A DNA stretch of 64,000 bases, taken from positions 1,612,001 to 1,676,000 of the forward strand of contig NZ_CP113929.1 in assembly GCF_029392075.1 (NCBI RefSeq), written 5' to 3'. Within the stretch, counting starts at the first letter, position 1. Every line of letters starts with the position of its first letter. The DNA is from Bifidobacterium sp. ESL0704 (lineage in GTDB: Bacteria > Actinomycetota > Actinomycetes > Actinomycetales > Bifidobacteriaceae). The position numbers and the translations under genes are program-made. The notes under the pieces are model-generated. The model searched no databases. It was given only the letters and a program-made list of their open reading frames with translations, and was not told the DNA's origin. This document shows, piece after piece, positions 37,283-45,483 of this stretch.

Positions 37283-38617
37283 TCATACAAACAACGACAG
37301 ACAGAGCACCGAGAGCAAGCCCACAACCGAAATCACCGCCGTGGCCACCGTCCAGGACGACAGGGTGTCCTTCAGCGAAAGACCGAAGTATTCCTTGATC
37401 ATCCAGAAACCGGCGTCATTGACGTGGTCGCAGAAGACGGAACCGGCTCCGACCGCCAACACCATCAACGCGGGATTGGCACCGGTGGAGGCAATCAACG
37501 GCAGTACCAGACCTGCACCGGTCAGGGAGGCAACGGTCGAAGAGCCGACGCAGACACGTAGGATAGCCGTGATAAGCCAGGCGGCGATCAGCGGCGGCAT
37601 GCTGATGTTGGTGAACAGATGGGAGACATACGTCGAGACACCGCCGTCGACGAGGACCTGCTTGAAGGCCCCGCCGCCGCCGATGATCAGAAGCATCATG
37701 GCGATCTGCTTGACGGACTGTTCCATGGAAGCGGTGATCTCGCCCATCTTCCTCTTCTGATGGAAGCCCATCGACCACATGGCGAAGAGCATCGAGAGCA
37801 GCATGGCGATATCGGGAGCGCCGATGAACTGGATGGCCTCGTTGACGACGTTCTTCTTGGGAATGATGAAGGAGCAGATGGTAGCGAAGGCGATCAGGAT
37901 GACCGGCAGCAACGAGGTGAACACGGAGATGCCGAAGCCCGGAGTGTCCTCGGTCTTGAATTCCTTGTATTCGCCGAGGACGGTGATGTCGATGTCCTTG
38001 CGGTACAGCCCCGGACGCAGCTTGTGCAGCAGGTGGTTGAACAGCGGTCCGGAAATGATGACCGTCGGAATGGCGACGATGATGCCATAGATCATCACCT
38101 GGCCCATGTCGGCACCGAGCGTGCCCACGATTGCGGTGGGTGCCGGGTGCGGGGGCAGGAACGCATGGGCGACATTCAAGGTGACGGCTGCGGATAGGCC
38201 GAGTTCCATGAACGGCATATCGATCTCGCGGGCGATCACGAAGATGATCGGCAGCAGGACGACGAGGCCGACCTCGAAGAACAGGGCTATGCCGACGATG
38301 AAGGATGCCAGAACGACAGCGATCTGAATGTGCTTGCGCCCGAATTTGTCGATCAGCGTCATCGCGATACGATGGCCGCCGCCGGAGTCGGAAACAAGCT
38401 TGCCCAGCATCGACCCGAAGCCGAAGATGACCGCAAGATGGCCGAGCTGGCCTCCGATACCGGTTTCGATGGTCGTCGGGATCTTGGCGATCGGAATCTG
38501 AAGGACGAGCGCCGCCAGAATGGAAGTGATCACGAGCGAAACAAACGTGTTGAGCTTGCATTTCGCAATAAGGAATATCAGCACTGCTACGGCGCAGGCT
38601 ACGATTACTAATGGCAT
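37283..38617 (-). CDS. gntP: Gluconate:H+ symporter, GntP family
   Basis: A 444-residue permease with about twelve to fourteen helices. Family hallmarks: VIFGFGSMLGKLVSDSGGGHRIAMTLID, FEVGLVVLLPIIFVIARE, AHAFLPPHPAPTAIVGTLGAD, GGGGAFKQVLVDGGV and AAWLITAILRVCVGSSTVASLTGAGL. It imports gluconate or related sugar acids. GAGAGG lies upstream of the start. It is the third gene of the gntK - SDR - gntP operon on this strand. Confidence 0.95.
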   Translation of the reverse strand: MPLVIVACAVAVLIFLIAKCKLNTFVSLVITSILAALVLQIPIAKIPTTIETGIGGQLGHLAVIFGFGSMLGKLVSDSGGGHRIAMTLIDKFGRKHIQIAVVLASFIVGIALFFEVGLVVLLPIIFVIAREIDMPFMELGLSAAVTLNVAHAFLPPHPAPTAIVGTLGADMGQVMIYGIIVAIPTVIISGPLFNHLLHKLRPGLYRKDIDITVLGEYKEFKTEDTPGFGISVFTSLLPVILIAFATICSFIIPKKNVVNEAIQFIGAPDIAMLLSMLFAMWSMGFHQKRKMGEITASMEQSVKQIAMMLLIIGGGGAFKQVLVDGGVSTYVSHLFTNISMPPLIAAWLITAILRVCVGSSTVASLTGAGLVLPLIASTGANPALMVLAVGAGSVFCDHVNDAGFWMIKEYFGLSLKDTLSSWTVATAVISVVGLLSVLCLSLFV

Positions 38618-38704
38618 TCCTTTTTACCTCTCTATTGTTTTTGATAATTTTCCGCATCTTTCGACAAGGAAACAACTTGGTTACAGGCCTTCGTCGACCT
38701 CGGG

Positions 38705-39478
38705 TCAGCGCAGCAGATATCCACCGTCGACGGGGAGCATCACACCGGTGACATAGTCGGAAGCGGAAGAGCACAGAAACACCATCGCGCCCATGAGCTC
38801 GCTCGGGTCCCCCCAATGGCCCGCGGGGATATGGTCGCCAATCTCGACGCTGCGAACGGGGTCGTTCTGCAACGCGAGGGTCATCGGCGTGTTGATATAG
38901 CCGGGAGCCAGACCATTGACCTGTACGTTATACGGAGCGAGCGCATCGGCATAGGCCTTGGTCAATCCCACGACGGCATGCTTGCTTGCGGCATAGGGGA
39001 AAATCCTTTTGCCGGCGCGGTAGGACTGCATGGAGCCGATATTGACGATCTTGCCGCTCTTCTGCTGCATCATCACTTTCGCGACTTCATGGGAAAGATA
39101 ATACAGCGCGTTGAGATTGACGTCGATTACCCTGCGCCAATCCTCGTCTGGAAAATCCGCCAGGTCGTGGCGAAGCTGGATGCCAGCATTATTGATCAGC
39201 ACATCGATGCGCCCGAATTGTTCGATCGCCTCGTCGACGATATGTTTCGCGGCCCCATCAGCGGTGATGTCCTGCTTGATGAACACGATTTTGCGGCCGT
39301 TGCCCTCGACGATTGCTCTGGTCTCGTCCCAGCCGTTCTCGGTGGCGCTGACGACGCAGACATCGGCCCCGACGGCGCTGACGGCTTGGGTATAGTACTT
39401 CCCCAGTCCGCTTGCCCCTCCGGTGATGAGCACGACTTTATCCGTCAGTTCAAAACTGTGAATTGAGAATTCCCCCAT
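38705..39478 (-). CDS. SDR oxidoreductase, gluconate 5-dehydrogenase / KduD-like
   Basis: A classical short-chain dehydrogenase of 257 residues: cofactor motif LITGGASGLGKYY, NNAGIQLRHDL, catalytic Ser in VNIGSMQSYR and Tyr-x-x-x-Lys in YAASKHAVVGL. The C-terminal IPAGHWGDPSELMGAMVFLCSSASDYVTG closely resembles KduD and IdnO-type enzymes, which reduce keto-sugar acids such as 5-ketogluconate or 2,5-diketo-3-deoxygluconate. Position between gntK and gntP suggests it converts a ketogluconate to gluconate. Substrate choice among these is not decidable from the sequence. Confidence 0.9.
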   Translation of the reverse strand: MGEFSIHSFELTDKVVLITGGASGLGKYYTQAVSAVGADVCVVSATENGWDETRAIVEGNGRKIVFIKQDITADGAAKHIVDEAIEQFGRIDVLINNAGIQLRHDLADFPDEDWRRVIDVNLNALYYLSHEVAKVMMQQKSGKIVNIGSMQSYRAGKRIFPYAASKHAVVGLTKAYADALAPYNVQVNGLAPGYINTPMTLALQNDPVRSVEIGDHIPAGHWGDPSELMGAMVFLCSSASDYVTGVMLPVDGGYLLR

Positions 39479-39597
39479 ATTATCTTTCCCCTTCTTTGGT
39501 TTAAAGCTCTGTCAAGCATGAATCCGGGCGAGTGCCGCAGCAGTGACGGCTTCGACTTCCTTGCGGCACTCACCAAGAGTCGCCTCAGCTGGGCAAA

Positions 39598-40119
39598 CTA
39601 GGCGATTTTGCCGGTTTGCTCATAACGCTCAATAACGTCGATGGCACGGTTCTCGACCTCTGTCGGATCGCCCTGTACCGAAACCGTCACGCCGTTTTCG
39701 TCTTCCTGAAGAGGCTCAAGATCGGCGAACTGACTGGGGAGAAGCGACGGCGGCATATAATGCCCCTTACGCTTGGCCAGACGATCACCGATGAGCTCCT
39801 GGGTTCCGGAAAGATGAACGAAGAGAACGTCGACATGCTTATGGAGCACTTCGCGGTACTCCTTCTTCAACGCCGAGCACGAAACCACGGTGGAGTTGCC
39901 CTGCTTGTCCTGATCGGTCATCCATTGGCTGATGGTCTCCAGCCATGGCCAACGGTCCTCATCGGTAAGCGGTATGCCGTGGCTCATTTTGTCGACATTG
40001 GCCTTCGGGTGGAAGTCATCGCCTTCAGCCATGACAAAGCCCAAACGGTCTCGGACAGCCTGCGCCACAGTGGTTTTGCCGCATCCGGCAACTCCCATGA
40101 TGACAACATGAATGCTCAT
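39598..40119 (-). CDS. gntK: Gluconokinase
   Basis: Phosphorylates D-gluconate to 6-phosphogluconate. The 173-residue P-loop kinase shows VVIMGVAGCGKTTVAQAV (Walker A), AEGDDFHPKANVDKMSHGIPLTDEDRWPWL and VVSCSALKKEYRE, all family hallmarks. The frame is open 121 codons further upstream, but MSIHV at 40119 is right: AGGAGG precedes it by 5 nt and a good promoter lies at 40162-40190 inside the upstream part of the frame. It is the first gene of the operon with the SDR and gntP. Confidence 0.95.
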   Translation of the reverse strand: MSIHVVIMGVAGCGKTTVAQAVRDRLGFVMAEGDDFHPKANVDKMSHGIPLTDEDRWPWLETISQWMTDQDKQGNSTVVSCSALKKEYREVLHKHVDVLFVHLSGTQELIGDRLAKRKGHYMPPSLLPSQFADLEPLQEDENGVTVSVQGDPTEVENRAIDVIERYEQTGKIA

Positions 40120-40161
40120 ACTAACCTCCTGCGTCCTTGCATTAAACAATTGACGAAGGTT

Positions 40162-40190
40162 ACTATATGACGATAAACTTGTTTTGTCAA
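40162..40190 (-). promoter_or_regulatory. Promoter of the gntK-SDR-gntP operon
   Basis: On the minus strand TTGACA (40185-40190) and TATAGT (40162-40167) are separated by exactly 17 nt, near-consensus, 43 nt before the start codon. Just upstream of the -35 lies the palindrome GACTAAATAGTC (40197-40208), a candidate operator for the neighbouring GntR regulator. Confidence 0.75.
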
Positions 40191-40261
40191 AAGAATGACT
40201 AAATAGTCTAAAAATAGTACTTATTGAAATAGTCAGACATTTCAGCTTTGTTGATTCGACG

Positions 40262-40482
40262 CTGCAACCATCAAACCGCTCGGAAAGCCCAGCTATCCTG
40301 TGCGCGGCGAAATCGGCGGAATGCGCGATCCAGCCTTGCTTGACAAGCAGGGAAACCATTTCGAGGCCAATCCCTGACGCCCCATTAGTGACCACCGCGA
40401 TTCCCTGCCCGTCTCCGATTCCCTGCCCGTCTCCGATTCCCCGTCCGTCTTCGATTTCCTTCATCCGTGACGAGTAGTCCAA
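40262..40482 (-). pseudogene. N-terminal remnant of an SDR gene upstream of gntK
   Basis: The minus strand reads GIAVVTNGASGIGLEMVSLL then VKQGWIAHSADF, clearly the start of a short-chain dehydrogenase (TGxxxGIG with Asn for one Gly), but similarity stops after ~45 residues and runs into the gntK promoter. It is preceded by a tandem 18-bp repeat (40399-40416, 40417-40434, degenerate third at 40435-40452) reading GIGDGQ units. It is not a functional enzyme; a deletion remnant is the likely explanation. Confidence 0.5.
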
Positions 40483-40558
40483 CGATCACATAACGCGTAT
40501 GGTCCGGTTGAGACCGTATCAAACACGTTTGCGATGACGATGATCCATAAAAAGCGAA

Positions 40559-40585
40559 CCGGATGACGATCAGATCGTCATCCGG
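40559..40585 (-). terminator. Terminator after the uracil permease gene
   Basis: A perfect 12-bp stem CCGGATGACGAT (40559-40570) with 40574-40585 and a 3-nt loop. On the minus strand it is followed by TTCGCTTTTTATGG, giving the T-run. It lies 56 nt after the permease stop. Confidence 0.8.
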
Positions 40586-40640
40586 CAGATATTGCGAGCC
40601 GGCGTTGTCGTTAACAATGACTCTTATTCATCGTTGCGCC

Positions 40641-41933
40641 TCACTCCGTACCGTCCTTGGCGATGGCTCCGGTGGCGCGGCCGATGGCCTTGAGGCCGTG
40701 GTACATCACCAGCACCGCGACGGTGCCGATGGCGATGCCGTTGAACTTGACACCGCTGATGGCGAAGCCGAAGTCGGCGATGCCGATGATCATCGTGACC
40801 GCGGCGGTCATGTTGTTCAACGGCTTGCCGAAGTCGACGTGGTTGTCGACCCAGATGCGCACGCCGACCATGCCGATCATGCCGTAGAGCAGTGTGGTCA
40901 CGCCACCCAAGACGCCGGAGGGAATCGTGTTGATGACCGCGCCGAACTTCGGGCACAGGCTCAGGATCAGGGCGAAGGCGGCCGCACACCAGTAGGCGGC
41001 GGTGGAATAGACGCGGGTGGCGGCCATCACGCCGATGTTCTCGCCGTAGGTGGTGGTGCCGGAGCCGCCGCCGAAGCCGGCGATCGTGGTGCCGAGACCG
41101 TCTGCGAAGAGCGCGGTGCCGATCTGGTCGTCATAGTCACGGCCGGTCATCTGGGCGACCGACTTGACGTGGCCGACGTTCTCGGCGATCAGGACCATGA
41201 CCACCGGGATGAACATGGGCAGCACCGAGAAGTCGGCCTGCGGCATGTGGAATTGAGGGAAGCCGATCCACGATGCCTTGGCGACCGCGGCGAAATCGAC
41301 CTGACCGCGGAAGCAGGCGTAGGCGTAGCCGACCAAGACACCGAGCAGAATGTTCAGGCGGCCGAGCAGCCCCTTGAAAAGCACCGCGATCAAGAGGACC
41401 GCTACCAGCGTCACCGCCGCGGTGTCAGGAGCCTTCTGGAAGTTGGACCAGACCGAGGGAGCCAGGTTGAAGCCGATGATGGCGACGATGGCGCCGTTGA
41501 CCACCGGAGGCATGATCAGGTCGATCCACTTGGCGCCGGCGAAGTGGACGAGGATGCCGACCAATGCCAACAGGATGCCAGTGCACATGATGCCGAAGCC
41601 CGCAGCCGGGATACCGGCACCGAGCCCCTTTTCAGTCTCGACGGCCGTAATAGGGGCTATAAAACCAAAAGAGCTACCCAGATAACTGGGTAGCTTATTG
41701 GTATTGATCAACAGGAACAACGCGGTGGACATCGCCGTAAAGAACAATGTCGTCGACGGATCGAAATGCGTCAGTATCGGAACGAGGAACGTCGCACCGA
41801 ACATCGCGATCACGTGCTGGGCGCCAATACCAGCCGTTCGGCCCCACGTCATGCGCTCGTCAGGGTCGATCACCTCTCCCGGATTCAACGTCTTGCCGTC
41901 ACCATGCAATTTCCAGGTGAACATGTTGCTCAT
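40641..41933 (-). CDS. uraA: Uracil-xanthine permease (NCS2 family), UraA-like
   Basis: A 430-residue nucleobase:proton symporter. The fourteen-helix NCS2 layout is visible, with QHVIAMFGATFLVPILT near the N-terminus, the signature LVLIAENVGHVKSV (Glu-containing), DGLGTTIAGFGGGSGTTTYGENIGVMAATRVYS and GGVTTLLYGMIGMVGVRIW. These are characteristic of uracil permeases (UraA/PyrP). The start MSNMF at 41933 has AAGGAGG 8 nt upstream. A long inverted repeat lies 190-280 nt upstream, perhaps in its leader. Confidence 0.93.
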   Translation of the reverse strand: MSNMFTWKLHGDGKTLNPGEVIDPDERMTWGRTAGIGAQHVIAMFGATFLVPILTHFDPSTTLFFTAMSTALFLLINTNKLPSYLGSSFGFIAPITAVETEKGLGAGIPAAGFGIMCTGILLALVGILVHFAGAKWIDLIMPPVVNGAIVAIIGFNLAPSVWSNFQKAPDTAAVTLVAVLLIAVLFKGLLGRLNILLGVLVGYAYACFRGQVDFAAVAKASWIGFPQFHMPQADFSVLPMFIPVVMVLIAENVGHVKSVAQMTGRDYDDQIGTALFADGLGTTIAGFGGGSGTTTYGENIGVMAATRVYSTAAYWCAAAFALILSLCPKFGAVINTIPSGVLGGVTTLLYGMIGMVGVRIWVDNHVDFGKPLNNMTAAVTMIIGIADFGFAISGVKFNGIAIGTVAVLVMYHGLKAIGRATGAIAKDGTE

Positions 41934-42124
41934 CCTTGACCCTCCTTTTGGGCATACTTCTACCACGAATTGGAAATACGGGATTTACCGCGCGGCTTTG
42001 AGTTCGTCACGCGCTTTGGGATAGTTTAATGCACCTTTGGACATTCGGCGTGTCGCGCTCATCTGATGAACATGACAGAATACATGAACGAAAGCAATAA
42101 CTATCTTCGCAGACTCCAACTGAC

Positions 42125-42216
42125 GTGGTGGGGCTGGGATATACAATGCTCGACACGCTCCGGGCCGCTCAGGCCAAGTCTTTACGGTCAAGCATCGCAT
42201 ATCCCAGCCCCACCAC
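42125..42216. repeat. Long near-perfect inverted repeat in the uraA / phosphatase gap
   Basis: Arms 42125-42154 and 42187-42216 match at 27 of 30 positions, the outer 18 perfectly (GTGGTGGGGCTGGGATAT). The 32-nt loop contains a nested GGCCGCTCAGGCC hairpin. Neither strand has a T-run after it. The gap 41934-42293 has no gene. It may be a leader structure of uraA or a palindromic mobile or REP-like element. Confidence 0.85.
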
Positions 42217-42293
42217 TCAACCAAACTTATGACAGTTCTCAATTATTAAATCGCTAAATAGCTGGGAAGATACGTATCACCACTGAACGCGAT

Positions 42294-43106
42294 TTAGAGG
42301 TGAGGAGTAACGGACTGCACCACGTCCACCAGATCGCCGTTGGAGAGCAGCGGGCGCTGGAACTCGCGCCATGGATCGACTTTGACCGTCCAACGCCCGG
42401 TGTCCTTGTCGTAAACCGGGCGGGCGGTCTGCTCGAAGTGGATCCGTTCGTCGGTGCGCCCGGTATCGGGGTCACGGCGCGAATAATGCAGGCAGGTGCA
42501 GTTGGTAATCTTCCAATGGTCGCTGTCGGCACGGCGCAGGAATTCCTCGTCGGAAAGGTCTTCGAGGGTCAGCATCAGCGAAAGCATGAAGTCGCCGTGC
42601 GTCACCGCGATGACGGACTGTGCCTCGGCGCGGCGGTTGAGTGAGGTCAGCAGATTGTGGGCTCGGTTCTCGGCCACATCGGCGATGGATTCGCCGGCCG
42701 GCGGACGCCAGTAGAGCGGGTCGGTTTTCTTGAACATCCAGTTGCGCTCATAGTTGTTCTTGAACACCTCCTGGGTCACGGTGCTGATCTCACCCCACGA
42801 ACGTTCACGCAGCACGCGAGTCTCCTCCCATTTGGCCTTGGGCAGCGCCATGGTCGCCGCGGTCTCACGGGTACGAACGTAAGGGGACACCAGATAACGG
42901 TCGAAGAGCTGCTGCTGCTCGACGAGCCAGCGGCCGATGCAATAGGCCTGCTTGCGTCCCGTCGCCGTGAGCCGCCACGAACGGTCGGGAACGGTGACGT
43001 TGTCTTGTGTAAAGAGCGAATTGTCGCCGTGCTCCCCCGCCTTGACGATGACGTTCGCCTCCGACTCCCCGTGTCTGATCACATACAAATCCAAAGGCAT
43101 GCCCAT
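42294..43106 (-). CDS. Histidine phosphatase family protein (phosphoglycerate mutase-like)
   Basis: A 270-residue member of the dPGM/histidine phosphatase superfamily. It shows LDLYVIRHGESEANVIV with the phosphoacceptor His in the RHG motif, the acid region RERSWGEIS, and the second His in VIAVTHGDFMLSLML. DRYLVSPYVRTRETAATMAL is the usual Arg-containing phosphate pocket segment. It is longer than canonical 2,3-bisphosphoglycerate-dependent mutases, and the C-terminal ~70 residues are not typical, so a broader phosphatase role is possible. GAGG precedes the start at 43106. Confidence 0.88.
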   Translation of the reverse strand: MGMPLDLYVIRHGESEANVIVKAGEHGDNSLFTQDNVTVPDRSWRLTATGRKQAYCIGRWLVEQQQLFDRYLVSPYVRTRETAATMALPKAKWEETRVLRERSWGEISTVTQEVFKNNYERNWMFKKTDPLYWRPPAGESIADVAENRAHNLLTSLNRRAEAQSVIAVTHGDFMLSLMLTLEDLSDEEFLRRADSDHWKITNCTCLHYSRRDPDTGRTDERIHFEQTARPVYDKDTGRWTVKVDPWREFQRPLLSNGDLVDVVQSVTPHL

Positions 43107-43226
43107 GTGCTTTACCTCGTTTCCACTATTGTTGCGTCAATCTTCATTGTTTGCTACCAACCATTATCGCACAGCGCAAATCGAATATGACGACAATTCA
43201 CGGAACCATTGCTCCGTTGCAATCCC

Positions 43227-43386
43227 GAAACTGCCCCTTATACAGGAACAAGTGCCACTTTCCCTTGCGTTAGAGGCACAATTGCCAGAAACTGCCTCCA
43301 AACCCACAGCAAACACGAGTTCTCGTTGCGTTAGAGGCGCTAACAAGCGAAACTGCCCCTGGCCTTACCGCGAATTCATTGTCGCG
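43227..43386. repeat. Intergenic degenerate tandem array, 61-nt period
   Basis: GAAACTGCC occurs at 43227, 43288 and 43349 (exact 61-nt steps), and TTGCGTTAGAGGC at 43265 and 43326 (also 61). Sequence between the words is diverged. It fills the gap between the hsp20 stop and the phosphatase start (43107-43441), which holds no gene. Confidence 0.8.
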
Positions 43387-43401
43387 ATAAGTCAGGGGCA
43401 G
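43353..43401. terminator. Hairpin downstream of hsp20
   Basis: CTGCCCCTG (43353-43361) pairs with CAGGGGCAG (43393-43401), and CTTACCGCG inside pairs with CGCGATAAG with one mismatch, giving a long stem. It begins 41 nt after the hsp20 stop and could end that transcript; no T-run is present. Its left arm coincides with the last copy of the 61-nt array. Confidence 0.5.
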
Positions 43402-43441
43402 CCGCTTCAACCATCCTTAGCCGAACAATCGACCAAGCAAA

Positions 43442-43897
43442 TCAGCCTTCGATGGCAATCTGGTGCTTGGCCTCGACCTTCGGGGCTGGCTGCACCTTGG
43501 CGATTTCAAGGCTCAACGTACCGTTCTTATAACCGGCATGGATATCCGATTCCTTGACCTCGTCGCCGACGTAGAAGCTGCGCGAGCAGGTGCCGGCGTA
43601 ACGTTCGCGGCGCAGCCACTTGCCCTCATCATTCTTCTCGTCATGGCTCTCGTCGCGCTTGGCCGAGACGGTCAAGTAGCCGTCGTGCAATTCAAGGGCG
43701 ATGTCGTCCTTGTTGAAGCCGGGCATATCGATGGAGACGTCGTAAGCCTTGTCGGTCTCACGGACATCGGTCTTCATCATATTGGCCGAGGAAATCGGGT
43801 TGCCCATACGGTTGCTGGAATCGCCCCAACCGGCGAAGAACGGATCGTCGAACAAATCAGAGAACGCATCATGCATCAAAGCCGGAAACATAGCCAT
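43442..43897 (-). CDS. Hsp20/alpha-crystallin small heat-shock protein
   Basis: An ATP-independent holdase that binds unfolding proteins in large oligomers. The 151-residue chain has an N-terminal arm with PHFFAGW-like aromatic content (FDDPFFAGWGDSSNR), the alpha-crystallin domain (TDVRETDKAYDVSIDMPGFNKDDIALEL, YLTVSAKRDES, FYVGDEVKESDIHAGYKNGTLSLEIAK) and a short tail. The start MAMFPAL at 43897 has AGGAG 8 nt upstream. A perfect HAIR element lies 164 nt upstream, so HspR repression is expected. Confidence 0.95.
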   Translation of the reverse strand: MAMFPALMHDAFSDLFDDPFFAGWGDSSNRMGNPISSANMMKTDVRETDKAYDVSIDMPGFNKDDIALELHDGYLTVSAKRDESHDEKNDEGKWLRRERYAGTCSRSFYVGDEVKESDIHAGYKNGTLSLEIAKVQPAPKVEAKHQIAIEG

Positions 43898-44060
43898 AAT
43901 CAATACTCCTAAGCATCTGAGGCAAGCCGTGACGCCTGCGGCCGGAAGAACCGGCCAGGTGACGAGACGCTCCGGAACCTTGCGGCTCCAAGTCTTTATC
44001 GTGTCACTATGTCCAACCGTTATTCCCGCTCCGGCTTCCCGAATTTAACCTGCAGTGAAC

Positions 44061-44089
44061 AAAACTTGAGTCACTTCGACTCAAGTTTT
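44061..44089 (-). promoter_or_regulatory. HAIR element (HspR binding site) upstream of hsp20
   Basis: CTTGAGT-N7-ACTCAAG at 44065-44085 matches exactly the HspR-associated inverted repeat known from actinobacteria, and the arms extend to AAAACTTGAGT/ACTCAAGTTTT. It sits in the 320-nt gap between hsp20 and the next gene upstream. The rest of the gap holds a GGCCGG/CCGGCC hairpin near 43938-43955, likely in the hsp20 leader. Confidence 0.92.
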
Positions 44090-44216
44090 GAAAACCACAC
44101 ATAGTAACAGCTCACCGCTGCGGAAACATCAAAACGGGTCATTGCGGTCAGCAATAACCCGTCCTCTTGCGTTGATCACGCCATCAAGATTTCACCAAGC
44201 CGAAGCTCGCGGCCGC

Positions 44217-44654
44217 TCATTCATCCCTATAGGGATAGTCGCGGCGACGCTTGGCGCGAAACTCACGAACCCGCTTGATCTTGTTCTGGCGGTTGAATTC
44301 GATGACCGAGACCCCGTCGAAATCCTCGGATTCGCCACCGCTTTTCCGCGCCGCAAACGTCCAGAACACGGTGATCGACGGCTGCCCCTCACGGCCGCGA
44401 GCGTGGGTGAAATTGGCTATCTTCCACATCGAGACGGCCTGATGTTCCATCGAATCCTCAATCCAGCGATGAATCTGGCTGCGGTTCTCATAGATATGAC
44501 CGTTGCTTTCCTCATAGACACAATCAGGGGCGAAATACGCATCGAGCTTGTCGAAGTCTCGCGTTACCCACATGTTGAAGTAGTCGGAAACGGCACGCTC
44601 ACGCTTACGTGCCCTCGGTATCGATAACGTCACTGTCGCCATAACCATTATCAT
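44217..44654 (-). CDS. SnoaL/NTF2-like domain protein
   Basis: A 145-residue protein with the cone-like NTF2 fold signature: RAVSDYFNMWVTRDFDKLDAYFAPDCVYEESNGHIYENRSQIHRWI, then ITVFWTFAAR and FDGVSVIEFNRQNKIKRVREF. Such proteins include ketosteroid isomerase-type enzymes and ligand-binding domains; no catalytic pair can be assigned. The start is uncertain among three nearby ATGs (44654, 44648, 44642). The C-terminus is basic (RAKRRRDYPYRDE). It stands alone. Confidence 0.75.
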   Translation of the reverse strand: MIMVMATVTLSIPRARKRERAVSDYFNMWVTRDFDKLDAYFAPDCVYEESNGHIYENRSQIHRWIEDSMEHQAVSMWKIANFTHARGREGQPSITVFWTFAARKSGGESEDFDGVSVIEFNRQNKIKRVREFRAKRRRDYPYRDE

Positions 44655-44805
44655 ACGCTATACAACCCGTGTTACACGGCCATGATATCGGATTTGTCTC
44701 GAAAATTTATGGCTTCACGACATTCTGTGGCAATTCGTCGCACAATCACGTATGGTTGTTTCATTTATCCAGCAACAACAAAATATGGCAACGAAATATC
44801 GCAAC

Positions 44806-45162
44806 TCACGAAAGCCGACCGTCGAGATAATCCTTCAATACTATCGCCTGATTATGTTGCGGGTCTTTGGCTCCGTAGAGCAAGGTAACTTTGGGCTGTT
44901 CTCGACATATCGAGACCAACTTGTCGACCGTTTCCGTGTTGGCATCAAGCTCTTTGCGGTATTGTTCGGCGAACTCGTCGAACTTGGCGGGATCGTGGCC
45001 GAACCACTTGCGCAGTTGCGCGCTCGGGCCGATCTCCTTCAACCACAGATCGAGTTTCGCGTTCACCTTCGAAATGCCGCGCGGCCAAAGCCGATCGACC
45101 AAGACACGATAGCCGTCGCCATCCTCGGCCGCTTCATAAACCCGCTTCAACGCAATCGTCAT
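44806..45162 (-). CDS. DUF488 domain protein
   Basis: A 118-residue protein of the DUF488 family (YeaO-like): ALKRVYEAAEDGDGYRVLVDRLWPRGISK is the hallmark, followed by LDLWLKEIGPSAQLRKWFGHDPAKFDEFAEQYRKEL and VTLLYGAKDPQHNQAIVL. Function is unknown; structures of relatives suggest a nucleic-acid or small-molecule role. The start ATG at 45162 is preferred over a TTG two codons earlier because AAGGAG lies 8 nt before it. Confidence 0.92.
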   Translation of the reverse strand: MTIALKRVYEAAEDGDGYRVLVDRLWPRGISKVNAKLDLWLKEIGPSAQLRKWFGHDPAKFDEFAEQYRKELDANTETVDKLVSICREQPKVTLLYGAKDPQHNQAIVLKDYLDGRLS

Positions 45163-45483
45163 ATCCAACGCTCCTTTGGCCTTTCGATCAAGCGTAGCGC
45201 CAATGCCCTCGAAGCGACAGACGCAAAAGCCATAGGCGAACCATTCAAAGTCGCTCGGTAGAGATGAGATTTCTTGATGGCAATGCCAGGATTGCTCGAA
45301 ACGGATTCCTCAATGTGAATTTCTTGAAACGGATTTCTTGAGGCCACAACAGGAATGGTGGTTTGGGCGGCCCGGCATCATCGTCGCCGACATGAAGCCC
45401 AGCATTCGCCACCCACTACGCGGCGGCTGCCGGAACACGCTTCGAAACCCACCGCATAAAACAGGTAATCCGGTGCCGCACGC
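45163..45483. other. Intergenic region without a recognised gene
   Basis: About 320 nt between the DUF488 start and the zinc-ribbon stop. It contains short direct repeats of the type TTTCTTGA and CGGATTTCTTGA (near 45268, 45319, 45335), but no gene, RNA or clear terminator was recognised. Confidence 0.4.

Noticed and set aside
39598..40482. 294-residue SDR-gluconokinase fusion protein
   Set aside because: The fused part contains the gntK promoter, a tandem repeat and a truncated SDR; the ribosome binding site supports starting at 40119.
42125..42242. Trp-rich reading frames (WWGWD) that look like tryptophan leader peptides
   Set aside because: The Trp codons arise on both strands because the sequence is an inverted repeat; no trp gene is downstream and the minus frame starts at TTG without a convincing ribosome binding site.
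43227..43401. CRISPR-like array (period 61 nt)
   Set aside because: Only three degenerate copies, conserved word too short (9-13 nt), no cas genes in the window.
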